From contig CAVRJC010000012.1 of assembly GCA_963721435.1 (NCBI GenBank), positions 62,001 through 126,000 on the forward strand: DNA of 64,000 bases. The letters are read 5' to 3'. A program made the translations under genes and the position numbers. The stretch is from CAVRJC01 sp963721435. GTDB taxonomy: Bacteria > Actinomycetota > Acidimicrobiia > IMCC26256 > DASPTH01. This document shows, piece after piece, positions 34,451 through 42,604 of the stretch. How positions within the stretch are numbered: position 1 is the stretch's first letter; each line of letters begins with the position of its first letter. The notes under the pieces are model-generated. The model had not been told where the DNA came from and ran no database searches. It worked only from the letters and a program-made list of their open reading frames with translations.

Positions 34451-34468
34451 GACGCGCAATTGTGCGTC
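34451..34468. promoter_or_regulatory. 18-bp imperfect palindrome, operator candidate
   Basis: GACGCGCAATTGTGCGTC is symmetric at 16 of 18 positions around CAATTG. It lies in the 165-bp divergent region between the alpha/beta hydrolase (start 34371) and the DUF2277 gene (start 34537), 68-80 bp from both. Position and symmetry fit a dimeric regulator, but no regulator gene is adjacent. Nothing else is recognisable in this gap apart from TACGCT (34524-34529) 7 nt before the DUF2277 ATG. Confidence 0.4.
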
Positions 34469-34536
34469 GAGCGCAGAATTTCGCGGCCCATTGGGGAGCG
34501 AGCGCGCCGCGGGTGGACGGGCCTACGCTCGGGCGC

Positions 34537-34815
34537 ATGTGCAGGAACATCACCGAGCTCCGCGGCCTCGAGCCGCCCGCGACGCGCGACGAGATCGAAG
34601 CCGCCGCTCGTCAGTACATCCGCAAGGTCTCCGGGATCCCGCGGCCCGGGCTCGCGGTCGCCGACGCGCTGGAAGCCGCCGCCATGGAGGTGGCGGCGAT
34701 CACCGAGCAGCTCCTGTTCGGGCTCCCGCCGCGCAAGCAGCCCCCGAAGACCCTGCCCCCGCTGCGGCGACCCGAGGTGCGGGCGCGCCTCGGCCTCCAG
34801 CCCACGATCTCCTGA
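34537..34815 (+). CDS. DUF2277 family protein
   Basis: 92 aa beginning MCRNITELRGLEPPAT, the hallmark start of the DUF2277 family of small actinobacterial and proteobacterial proteins of unknown function. The following helix-rich segment (DEIEAAARQYIRKVSG) and a basic Pro-rich tail are typical. ATG 34537 was chosen because it gives this conserved start; TACGCT 7 nt upstream and the absence of a ribosome site suggest a leaderless transcript. It precedes an SDR gene across a 14-bp duplication. Confidence 0.85.
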   Translation: MCRNITELRGLEPPATRDEIEAAARQYIRKVSGIPRPGLAVADALEAAAMEVAAITEQLLFGLPPRKQPPKTLPPLRRPEVRARLGLQPTIS

Positions 34816-34833
34816 TGGCGATCTCCTGATGGC
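34806..34833. repeat. 14-bp tandem duplication at a stop/start junction
   Basis: GATCTCCTGATGGC occurs twice head to tail (34806-34819 and 34820-34833). The first copy holds the DUF2277 stop overlapping an ATG (TGATG), the second holds the ATG of the SDR. The first ATG opens a four-codon frame (Met-Ala-Ile-Ser) whose stop overlaps the SDR start. It looks like a recent duplication of the original overlapping junction. Confidence 0.8.
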
Positions 34834-35743
34834 ACAGCAGCTCGCAGGCAAGGTGGCGCTGGTCACCGGGTCGAGCAAGGGCATCGGCAAGGGGATCGCG
34901 CTCGAGCTCGGCGAGCAGGGCGCGACCGTCTACCTCACCGCGCGCACGCTCGAGCCGACCGACGACAACGCGGGGCTGCTCGCGGCCGCGGCCGAGATCG
35001 ACGCGCTCGGCGGTACCGGCGTCGCGCTGCAGTGCGACCACGGTGACGACGCGCAGGTCGAAGCGGTGTTCGCGCAGATCCACGAGCGTCACGGCGCACT
35101 CGACATCCTCGTGAACAACGCGTCGCCGAACTTCGCGGCGATGGTCGGGCAGCACTTCTGGGACATCCCGTTCTGGGAGATGGACAACTGCCTCGACATC
35201 GGGCCGCGGTCCACGTTCGTCGCGACGTCGCTCGCGGTGCGGGCGATGATCCCACGGCGCTCGGGGCTCATCGTCAACGTGTCGTCGCACGGCTCGCAGG
35301 ACTACATCCTGTCCGTGCCGTACGGCGCGGGGAAGGCGGGTATCGACAAGATCACCGCCGACACCGCGCTCGAGCTCCGTGAGCACGACATCGCAGTGAT
35401 CTCCCTCTGGCCGGGCCTCGTGATGACCGAACGCGTCGTGCGGCGCTCCGTGGTCAACGAGGACGGCGGGCTCGTCGCCGAAGGGCTCGAGCTCTCCTTC
35501 GGCGAGTCACCGAGGTTCTCCGGCCGCGCCATCACTGCGCTCGCCACCGACCCCGACATCATGACGCGCACCGGCAAGGCATTCGCTCCGAGCCGGCTCG
35601 CGCGCGAGTACGGCTTCACCGACATCGACGGCAACCTCCCGCCCGAAGTACGCAACCTCGCCGCGCTGATCGGCGAGGAGAACGTCCCGCCCTTCTGGAA
35701 GCTCGTCAACCCGTACCCCAGCACCGCGTCGGCCGAAACCTGA
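34829..35743 (+). CDS. SDR family oxidoreductase with long C-terminus
   Basis: 304-aa short-chain dehydrogenase: TGSSKGIGKGIA near residue 14, LVNNASPN, a catalytic Ser (NVSSHGSQ) and the YGAGK Tyr-x-x-x-Lys set. It resembles the DHRS1-like subgroup, which has an extended C-terminus; here the last ~60 residues include GFTDIDGNLPPE and a Trp-containing tail. It would oxidise or reduce a hydroxyl/keto group with NAD(P). ATG at 34829, in the second copy of the 14-bp duplication, may be translated by re-initiation after DUF2277 or the four-codon frame. Confidence 0.85.
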   Translation: MAQQLAGKVALVTGSSKGIGKGIALELGEQGATVYLTARTLEPTDDNAGLLAAAAEIDALGGTGVALQCDHGDDAQVEAVFAQIHERHGALDILVNNASPNFAAMVGQHFWDIPFWEMDNCLDIGPRSTFVATSLAVRAMIPRRSGLIVNVSSHGSQDYILSVPYGAGKAGIDKITADTALELREHDIAVISLWPGLVMTERVVRRSVVNEDGGLVAEGLELSFGESPRFSGRAITALATDPDIMTRTGKAFAPSRLAREYGFTDIDGNLPPEVRNLAALIGEENVPPFWKLVNPYPSTASAET

Positions 35744-35760
35744 CGCAGCGTGCTCACGGC

Positions 35761-37449
35761 ATGACGTTCGACACGGTGATCCGCGGCGGAACGGTCGTCG
35801 ACGGCACCGGCGCGCCGGCGCGTACGGCCGACGTCGGGATCCGCGACGGCGCGATCGCCGAGGTCGGTAGCGGTCTCGACCGCGGGCGCCAGGAGGTCGA
35901 CGCCGACGGGTGCGTGGTGACGCCCGGCTTCGTCGACCCGCACACGCACCTCGACGCGCAGCTCTGCTGGGACGCCGCAGCCAGCCCGTCGACGTTGCAC
36001 GGCGTCACCAGCGTGGTGCTCGGGATCTGCGGCTTCGGGATCGCACCGTGCCACGACGGCGACGGCGAGTACCTGCTCCGCAGCCTCGAGGCGGTCGAGG
36101 AGATCCCGTACGCGAGCTCGTCATTGGGCGTCGGCTTCGAGTGGACGACGTGGGGCGAGTTCATGCGGCACCTCACGTCACGAGAGCTCGGCGTGAACAC
36201 CGCGGGCATGGTCCCCCACTCCGCGCTGCGCTACTACGTGATGGGCGAACGCGGACGATCGGAGCGCGCGACCGAGTCCGAGCGCGACGCGATGGCCGCG
36301 GAGCTCCGTCGTGCGATCGGCGACGGCGCGCTCGGCTTCGCGACGTCACGCGGGCCCAACCACACCGACGGGAACGGCGACCCGGTGCCGAGCCGCGCCG
36401 CGGATGACGACGAGCTGCGGGCGCTCGTGGGCGAGTGCCGCGGCCGGGTGTGGCAGATCAACGTCAAGACGAAGTTCGCGGGCGACGCCGGCGACCTCAA
36501 CGCCGAGGTCGACCGGTACGCAACATGGTCGGGGGACGCGGGCGCCCGGCTCACGTGGTCGCCGTTGTTCGCGGAGCCCGGCAGCACGTTCTGGCAGGAC
36601 GTGCTGGATCACAACCGCGCGCTCAACGAGCGAACGACGGTCGCTCCGCAGGTGAACCCGCAGGCGGTCACGGTCACGCTCCGGTTCGACCGCCCCTCGG
36701 TGGCGACGCTCATCCCCGGGTGGGAAGCGACGATGCACCGCTACTACGCGGCGTCGCACGCGGACCGGCTCGCGATGCTGGCGTCGGCGGGGTTCCGCGC
36801 CGCGCTGCGCGCGTCTCCCGAGGACGCGTCGGTGATGTTCGCGCCCGACTACTCGGCGTGGGTGATCAGCGCCTCACCCGCGCGCGCCGATCTGCTCGGC
36901 ACCACAGTGCGCGGTGGTGCCGACGCCGCCGGAGCCGACCCGATCGACTTCCTCTGCGACGTCATCGCGGGTGACGACCTGTGCACCGAGCTGCAGATCC
37001 CGGCGGTCAACCGCGACCGTGCCGGCGCGGCCGCGATGTGCGCGGACGACCACGCGTTGATCGCGCTCGGCGACGCGGGCGCGCACGTCACCAGCGTGAC
37101 CAGCTACACGTACCCGACCGACCTGCTCGCGCGTGTCGTGCGCGACGAGCGCCGGATCGCGTTGGAGACGGCGGTGCAGCGGATCACCAGCCGCCCCGCG
37201 CGCTATTTCGGGCTCGCCGGACGGGGCGAGCTCACGCCCGGCTTCGCCGCCGACGTGTCCGTGATCGACTTCGACCAGCTTGCGCTCGCGCCGTTGCGGG
37301 TGAGCCACGACCTGCCGGGCGGCGCCCCCCGGCTGTACCGCGCCGCGCACGGCTACACCGCGGTGCTCGTCAACGGTGAGATCACCGTCGACCACGACGA
37401 GTACACCGGCCGCCGTCCGGGCCAGTTCGTGCGCGGCACCGCGGGGTAG
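35761..37449 (+). CDS. N-acyl-D-amino-acid deacylase family amidohydrolase, copy 2
   Basis: 562-aa paralogue of the protein at 31989-33683, with HTHLDAQLCWD, the bridging Cys in LGICGFG, PHSALR, and GDAGAHVTS near the C-terminus, where the usual Ser/Asp-Thr-Gly reads Asp-Ala-Gly. The N- and C-terminal strands make the small beta domain. It probably hydrolyses an N-acyl-D-amino acid or a cyclic amide/ureide. ATG at 35761, 17 nt after the SDR stop. A lactonase-like SMP-30 gene follows within 10 nt, so ring opening or lactone hydrolysis may be linked steps. Confidence 0.86.
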   Translation: MTFDTVIRGGTVVDGTGAPARTADVGIRDGAIAEVGSGLDRGRQEVDADGCVVTPGFVDPHTHLDAQLCWDAAASPSTLHGVTSVVLGICGFGIAPCHDGDGEYLLRSLEAVEEIPYASSSLGVGFEWTTWGEFMRHLTSRELGVNTAGMVPHSALRYYVMGERGRSERATESERDAMAAELRRAIGDGALGFATSRGPNHTDGNGDPVPSRAADDDELRALVGECRGRVWQINVKTKFAGDAGDLNAEVDRYATWSGDAGARLTWSPLFAEPGSTFWQDVLDHNRALNERTTVAPQVNPQAVTVTLRFDRPSVATLIPGWEATMHRYYAASHADRLAMLASAGFRAALRASPEDASVMFAPDYSAWVISASPARADLLGTTVRGGADAAGADPIDFLCDVIAGDDLCTELQIPAVNRDRAGAAAMCADDHALIALGDAGAHVTSVTSYTYPTDLLARVVRDERRIALETAVQRITSRPARYFGLAGRGELTPGFAADVSVIDFDQLALAPLRVSHDLPGGAPRLYRAAHGYTAVLVNGEITVDHDEYTGRRPGQFVRGTAG

Positions 37450-37456
37450 GTCAGGC

Positions 37457-38311
37457 GTGGCGTACGAGACCGAGGTCGTGGTGCCGGGTCTCGCCTACGC
37501 CGAGGGACTGCGGTGGCACGACGGCGCGCTCTGGTTCTCCGACATGCTCCGCCACCAGGTGCTCCGCTACACGCCCGCGACAGGGACGGAGGTGATCGCC
37601 GGCGTGCGCGCGCCGTCGGGCATCGGGTTCGCACCCGACGGCGCGGCGTACGTCGTCAGCCGAGACGACGAAGCGTTGATCCGCGTCGCACCGGGGCCAC
37701 CGGAAACGGTGGTCGACCTCGCCGCGATCGGGATGCGGCGCGCCAACGACATGGTCGTCGACGCTCGCGGACGCGCGTTCATCGGCTGCCTGGGCAAGGA
37801 GTACGAAGCGGGCGACGAGCACCGAGCGTGGGACGACCGCGCACCGGGGAAGGTCGCGTTCCTCGATCTGAGCGGCGCCGCGCCCTTCTCGGGCACGATC
37901 GTGGCCGGAGGTCTCGGGTGCCCGAACGGCATGGTCGTCAGCGAGTCGGGTGACGTGCTGTATCTCGCCGAGACCTACGGCAAGCGCGTGCTCGCGTACC
38001 GGATCGGTGCCAACGGTGCGCTCACCGACCGGCAGGTCGTTGTGGAGCTCGACTCCATGGTCGACGGCCTCGAGCGCGACGGCGACGACCTGTGGGTTGC
38101 CGCAGGGCCGCGGTTCGCCCGCGTCGACGAGGGCGGTCGGACGGTCGACGAGGTGGCGGCGCCTCCGGGCATGACCGCGATCACGTGCGCGCTCGGTGGT
38201 GACACCGGGCGCACCCTCTTCATGGCCGTCGCGGTGGTCGACATGGAAGAGTTCGTCGCGGGCCGGTCGGTCAGCGAGATCCTGAGCGCCGAGGTCCCGA
38301 CGAGCTCCTGA
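37457..38311 (+). CDS. SMP-30/gluconolactonase-like beta-propeller protein
   Basis: 284-aa six-bladed propeller of the SMP-30/lactonase family: YAEGLRWHDGALWFSD supplies the first Glu metal ligand, RANDMVVDARGRAFIG the Asn-Asp pair, and CPNGMVVS another Asn. Calcium or zinc at the centre would support lactone hydrolysis. GTG at 37457 was chosen because it begins just before the conserved core and 8 nt after the upstream stop; the earlier frame lies inside the D-aminoacylase gene. Last gene of the 34537-38311 operon. Confidence 0.86.
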   Translation: MAYETEVVVPGLAYAEGLRWHDGALWFSDMLRHQVLRYTPATGTEVIAGVRAPSGIGFAPDGAAYVVSRDDEALIRVAPGPPETVVDLAAIGMRRANDMVVDARGRAFIGCLGKEYEAGDEHRAWDDRAPGKVAFLDLSGAAPFSGTIVAGGLGCPNGMVVSESGDVLYLAETYGKRVLAYRIGANGALTDRQVVVELDSMVDGLERDGDDLWVAAGPRFARVDEGGRTVDEVAAPPGMTAITCALGGDTGRTLFMAVAVVDMEEFVAGRSVSEILSAEVPTSS

Positions 38312-38318
38312 CCGCCGA

Positions 38319-39047
38319 CTACTGACCGAACGTCGACGTGTCGACGGTCCACGCGCCGCCGACCTCGACCTCGAGTGCGAGCGCGTCGGCGAGCGACAGG
38401 CCGTTGCCGCGGTCGTACAGGTCGATCGACGCGCGTACCGCGCGCGCGTTCGCGGCGACGATCGCCGCACACAGCTCACGCGTGCGCGCCGCGAGCTCGT
38501 CGTGTCGGACCACATGATTGACCAACCCGATGCGCAGCGCTTCGTCGGCGTCGACGAACGCACCGGTCGCGGTGATCTCCTTCGCCTTGGCGAGGCCCAC
38601 CGCACGCGGCAACAGCGCCGACATCCCCCACCGGGGCAGCGCGCCGAGCTTGGCGTGGGTGTCGGCGAAGCGCGCCCGTTCCGACGCGAGCACGATGTCG
38701 CAGCTGAGCACCAGCTCGAGCCCGCCGGTGACGCACGCGCCGTTCACCGCCGCGATCACCGGCTTCCCGATCGACCGCAACGCGGCACCGGGGTTGGTCG
38801 GCGTGAGGGACGGACCGAGGGCCACGATCTCCTTGATGTCGGCACCGGCGGAGAACACGGGATCGACCGCAGTGAGCACGACCACGTCGACTGCGTCGTC
38901 ACCGTCGACCTCGCGCGCGAGCTGCTCGATCCACTGGCGCATCGCGAGCGTGAGCGCGTTCTTGGCATCGGGCCGGTCGATGGTGAGCGTGAGCACCCGA
39001 TCCGCGACCTCGGCGCGAAGCCCCTCGACGGGAACCGACTCGTTCAC
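38319..39047 (-). CDS. Enoyl-CoA hydratase/isomerase (crotonase) family protein
   Basis: 242-aa crotonase: RPDAKNALT, the oxyanion segment FSAGADIKEI near residue 65, and NGACVTGGLELVLSCD with the first catalytic Glu. The second catalytic position, usually PE(I/L)xLG, reads THAKLG, so the second Glu is replaced by His; this form is common among actinobacterial paralogues and may mean isomerase or other crotonase activity rather than simple hydration. ATG at 39047 overlaps the PPOX stop by 4 nt. Confidence 0.87.
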   Translation of the reverse strand: MNESVPVEGLRAEVADRVLTLTIDRPDAKNALTLAMRQWIEQLAREVDGDDAVDVVVLTAVDPVFSAGADIKEIVALGPSLTPTNPGAALRSIGKPVIAAVNGACVTGGLELVLSCDIVLASERARFADTHAKLGALPRWGMSALLPRAVGLAKAKEITATGAFVDADEALRIGLVNHVVRHDELAARTRELCAAIVAANARAVRASIDLYDRGNGLSLADALALEVEVGGAWTVDTSTFGQ

Positions 39048-39499
39048 GGGCCGACGTTCAGCCGGGAGTTGTCCCAGGTGATGAGGTCGCGGTCGGGGGT
39101 GATCCGCAGGAGCCGGCGCCCGACGTCGTAGTGCTGGCGGGTGCGCTCCGGCATCTCCTCGCGCGGCGTGATGAATCCCTTGTACTTCTCGGCGAGCAAC
39201 CCGTCGATGTGCTCCCAGTCCGGATCATCGATCATCTCGGCCCGCCCGTTCACGTGGACCGCGCAGAGCTCCTTCCACGCGTCGCCCGACTCGACGAGGA
39301 ACGACACCCGAGGGTCGTTCTGGATCCGCACGAACTTCTTGGTGGTCTTGGGGCCCGTCACGTAGATGGAGCGGCCGTCGACCACGAACCACACCGGCAC
39401 CGCGACCGGCGAGCCGTCGCGTCGCAGCGTGGTCAGGATGCCGGTGTGCGCGGTGCGCAGGACATCCCACGCCTCTTGGTCCGTCAATCGAACACTCAC
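39044..39499 (-). CDS. Pyridoxamine 5'-phosphate oxidase-fold (FMN/F420-binding) protein, 1
   Basis: 151-aa split-barrel protein: ILTTLRRDGSPVAVPVWFVV, then YVTGPKTTKKFVRIQNDPRVSFLVE, the pattern of small F420- or FMN-dependent reductases and heme-degrading relatives. GTG at 39499 gives VSVRLTDQEAWDVL, a standard start; longer upstream frames cross into the divergent gene. It is divergent from the molybdenum hydroxylase gene by only 25 bp and coupled to the crotonase downstream. The substrate is not predictable. Confidence 0.82.
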   Translation of the reverse strand: MSVRLTDQEAWDVLRTAHTGILTTLRRDGSPVAVPVWFVVDGRSIYVTGPKTTKKFVRIQNDPRVSFLVESGDAWKELCAVHVNGRAEMIDDPDWEHIDGLLAEKYKGFITPREEMPERTRQHYDVGRRLLRITPDRDLITWDNSRLNVGP

Positions 39500-39524
39500 G
39501 GGGCGCACTGTAACGTCACCCGCG

Positions 39525-41759
39525 ATGGCACTTCGCCGCGTGGGAGACGCGCTGCTCGACGGCTCGGCCGGGTTCACCGCCGATCTCCCGCCGGCCGACG
39601 CCCTGCACCTGGCGTTCGTGACGTCACCGGTCGCGCACGCCCGCATCGAGCGCGTCGACACCACGGTTGCCACGGGCGCGCCCGGTGTGGTGGCGGTCTT
39701 CACGGCGTCCGACCTCCCGACTGTTCCCATCCACGAGATCGCGCTCATCCCCGAGTCGCTCGCGCAGCCGTCGCTGGCCGACGGCGAGGTGCGGTTCGCG
39801 GGCGAGTACGTCGTCGCGATCGTGGCGGAGACGCCCGCGGCCGCCGCCGACGCCGCGGAGCTCGTCGACATCGAGTACTCGCCGCTCCCCGCGGTCACCG
39901 ACGCTCGTGCATCGGACGACGTCGCGCTCTCGTGGGACGCGCCCGCGGCCGACGGCGCGTTCGCCGACGCCGAGGTCACGATCCGCGCGTCGTTCTCCAT
40001 CCCGCGCCTCGCAGTGGCACCGATGGAGGGCCGCGCGATCCTCGCGGTCCCGCGTCCCGAGAGCCGGGAAGGCGCGGTTCGGCTCACGTTGTACGCGTCG
40101 ACGCAGGCGCCGCACTGGACGCGCGCGCAGCTGGCGCGCTCGCTCGATCTCCCGTTCGACCGGCTGCGCGTCATCACACCGCACGTCGGTGGCGGATTCG
40201 GCGGGAAGGCAGTCGGTGGTGTTCCGGCCTACGTGATCGCGGCCGCAGCCGCGCTGCGCCTCGGGCGCGCGGTCCGCTACGTCGAAGGGCGTGCCGACAA
40301 CCTCGCGAGCATGCAGGGCCGTGGGCTGCACTTCGACGTCGCGCTCCACGCGCGCCGTGACGGGACCATCGTCGGCCTCGAGGTCGACGAGTGCTGCGAC
40401 GCGGGCGCCTACCCCGCGGCCGGCTCGATCGAGCCGGGCAAGACCAACCTCATGGCGTGCGGCCCGTACCGGGTCCCGGCGGTCTCGTTCCGGGCCCGCA
40501 GCGTACGCACCAACCTCGCGCCCACAGGCGCTTACCGCGGGCCGGGCCGCTCGGAGGCTGCTGCGGTGCTCGAGCGCACGCTCGACCTGCTCGCGCGCGA
40601 CCTCGGCATCGACCCCGCGGCGATCCGCGCGCGCAACCTCGTGACGCCCGCCGAGCTCCCCGCGGAGTCCCCCACCGGGGCGCACTACGACGACGGCGAC
40701 TTCCCGGCGCTGCTCGACGAACTGCTCGAGCACGCGGGTTACGGAGCACTGCGAGCCGAGCAGACGCGTCGGCGCGCGGAACCCGATCCACGCGCGATCG
40801 GCATCGGGATCGCGACCGTCGTCGACTCCACTGCGTGGTTCGCGCGCCAGGAGACCGCGTGCGTGACCGTGCGCGAAGACGGCACGGTGCGCGTCCTCAC
40901 GGGCACCGCATCGGCCGGTCAGCAGCACGAGCGCGCGTACGCGACGTTGGTCGCGGAGGTACTGCCGGTGTCGGTCGACGACGTCGAGGTGATCGAGGGC
41001 GACACCGAGCTCGTCGAGGGCAGCGCGGGCACCTCGGGCTCCCGCTCGCTGCAGCTCGCCGGCAGCGCGGTGCGCGGCGCGGCGCTCGACGTGCTCGAGC
41101 AGGCGCGATTGCTCGCGGCCGAGCTGCTCGAAGCCGCGGCCGACGACATCGTCGTCGACGAGGATCAGTTCATCGTGCGCGGGGTCCCCGCACGCGGGTT
41201 CACCCTCGCCGAACTGGCCGCGGAAGCCGCCGACGACAGCCCGATGCTCGACGCCCGCTGCGTGTTCGACCAGGACGACGCGACCTACACGCGCAGCGCG
41301 CACCTGTCGGTCGTCGAGGTGGAGCTCGACACCGGGCGGGTCACGCCGCTCCGCCACGTCGCGGTCACCGACTGCGGGCGCGTCGTCGACCCGCCGTCGG
41401 CCGCGGGTCAGGTCGTCGGGGCGAGCGCGCAGGGCATCGGGCAGGCGCTGCTCGAGGAGTTCGTCCACGACGCCGCCGGCAACCCGCTCACCAGCAGCCT
41501 GGCGGAGTACCTCGTGCCCGCGGCCAGCGAGCTCCCCTCCATCGACGCCCGCTTCGTGGCCACCGAGGCCACACGCAACCCACTCGGCGCACGAGGTGTC
41601 GGCGAAATAGGTATGGTCGCCGCGCCCTCGGCCGTCCACAGCGCGGTGCTCGACGCAGTCGCGCACCTCGGTGTTCGACACGTCGACATGCCCTGCACCC
41701 CCGAACGCGTGTGGCGCGCGATCCGCGCCGCGCGCACCATCCCGACAACCACCGACTGA
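39525..41759 (+). CDS. Xanthine dehydrogenase-family molybdopterin subunit
   Basis: 744-aa large subunit of a molybdenum hydroxylase (xanthine/CO/aldehyde dehydrogenase family). Visible are the N-terminal VGDALLDGSAGFTADL, the cofactor loop VGGGFGGK, YRGPGRSE, GQQHER, and the catalytic Glu694 in RGVGEIG. It hydroxylates an aldehyde or N-heterocycle with water. The FAD and 2Fe-2S subunits that normally sit beside it are absent from the window. ATG at 39525 follows TAACGT by 8 nt without a ribosome site, so it may be leaderless. Confidence 0.9.
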   Translation: MALRRVGDALLDGSAGFTADLPPADALHLAFVTSPVAHARIERVDTTVATGAPGVVAVFTASDLPTVPIHEIALIPESLAQPSLADGEVRFAGEYVVAIVAETPAAAADAAELVDIEYSPLPAVTDARASDDVALSWDAPAADGAFADAEVTIRASFSIPRLAVAPMEGRAILAVPRPESREGAVRLTLYASTQAPHWTRAQLARSLDLPFDRLRVITPHVGGGFGGKAVGGVPAYVIAAAAALRLGRAVRYVEGRADNLASMQGRGLHFDVALHARRDGTIVGLEVDECCDAGAYPAAGSIEPGKTNLMACGPYRVPAVSFRARSVRTNLAPTGAYRGPGRSEAAAVLERTLDLLARDLGIDPAAIRARNLVTPAELPAESPTGAHYDDGDFPALLDELLEHAGYGALRAEQTRRRAEPDPRAIGIGIATVVDSTAWFARQETACVTVREDGTVRVLTGTASAGQQHERAYATLVAEVLPVSVDDVEVIEGDTELVEGSAGTSGSRSLQLAGSAVRGAALDVLEQARLLAAELLEAAADDIVVDEDQFIVRGVPARGFTLAELAAEAADDSPMLDARCVFDQDDATYTRSAHLSVVEVELDTGRVTPLRHVAVTDCGRVVDPPSAAGQVVGASAQGIGQALLEEFVHDAAGNPLTSSLAEYLVPAASELPSIDARFVATEATRNPLGARGVGEIGMVAAPSAVHSAVLDAVAHLGVRHVDMPCTPERVWRAIRAARTIPTTTD

Positions 41760-41771
41760 GGAGACACCACG

Positions 41772-42500
41772 ATGGCCCAGTACGTGCCCCGCAACATGGA
41801 GTGGACCGACCGCGCGCTCCAGGTACGCCAGTTCGTGTTCGACTACTGGGCCGAGACCGGCCGCGGCCCCAACCTCCGCCAGGTGCACGAAGGCACCCAG
41901 CTCGAGCGCCGCGACATCGTGCAGGCCTACAAGGAACTGCAGACCGGCATCGTCATGGTCGTCGACCAGGACTCCCCCAACTGCGACATCCTCAAGATCC
42001 CGCCCTACTCGGCCTTCCCGAGCCAGGTGGAGATGTACGTCGACGACCAGTTCCACAGCTTCATCGGGTGCGCCCACGAAGCGGTCGCGGTGTCGAACAT
42101 GCCGCACTTCAAGGGCAAGGAAGTGCGGCTGGAGTCGTACTGCGCGTGCTGCCTCGAGCCGATCACGTTCTGGTCGCAGGAGTTCTCCATCACGCGGTGC
42201 GAGCCCGCCGACCCGCTGGTGCACTGCGCGCAGCCGGTGTGGGACTGGGTGCACGACGACATGAAGGCGATGTGCGACAACGTGAACCTCGTGTTCGACC
42301 GCGAGCACGGGGAGCGCTTCGAGAAGCAGATCGGCCGGCGGGGCGTCTACTTCACCCTCGAGCAGGTGCGCCGCTACGTCGAGCCCGCGGTCGGGGTCCG
42401 GGGCTGGGACTACCACTGGCCGAGCCAGTCGATGGAGCCCGAGCGCCTGGTCGGCCACATGAAGGACCTCGGCATCGACCTTTCGCCCTGGGGCCTCTGA
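41772..42500 (+). CDS. MerB-like (alkylmercury lyase fold) protein
   Basis: 242 aa. The first ~70 residues look like the winged-helix domain of MerB. The core then shows FIGCAHEAVAVS, which aligns with the MerB CALD motif (Cys kept, Asp replaced by Glu), ESYCACC, and a later Cys in AMCDNVNLVFDREHGERF that matches the second catalytic Cys region. So both carbon-mercury-cleaving cysteines have counterparts. No other mer gene is nearby, and neighbours are oxidative catabolic genes, so a non-mercury role is likely. GAGGAG precedes the ATG, 12 nt after the molybdenum subunit stop. Confidence 0.6.
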   Translation: MAQYVPRNMEWTDRALQVRQFVFDYWAETGRGPNLRQVHEGTQLERRDIVQAYKELQTGIVMVVDQDSPNCDILKIPPYSAFPSQVEMYVDDQFHSFIGCAHEAVAVSNMPHFKGKEVRLESYCACCLEPITFWSQEFSITRCEPADPLVHCAQPVWDWVHDDMKAMCDNVNLVFDREHGERFEKQIGRRGVYFTLEQVRRYVEPAVGVRGWDYHWPSQSMEPERLVGHMKDLGIDLSPWGL

Positions 42501-42530
42501 CCCGTACGCTGCGACCGGCGTCGAGCCACG

Positions 42531-42577
42531 TTTTGGCGTCGCTGCAGGTACCTCTGACGACCGTGGTGACGCCAAAA
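42531..42577 (+). repeat. 47-bp intergenic inverted repeat, copy 2
   Basis: TTTTGGCGTC (42531-42540) and GACGCCAAAA (42568-42577) form a 10-bp inverted repeat with a 27-nt spacer containing AGGTACCT. Left flank plus arm (CGTTTTGGCGTCGCT) and right arm plus flank (GACGCCAAAACCG) match the minus-strand reading of copy 1 at 4345-4391, while the spacers differ. As in copy 1, it lies after a gene on the same strand and before a GGGGGAG ribosome site. Confidence 0.75.
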
Positions 42578-42604
42578 CCGAGAAGAAGCAAGGGGGAGCG
42601 CCTG

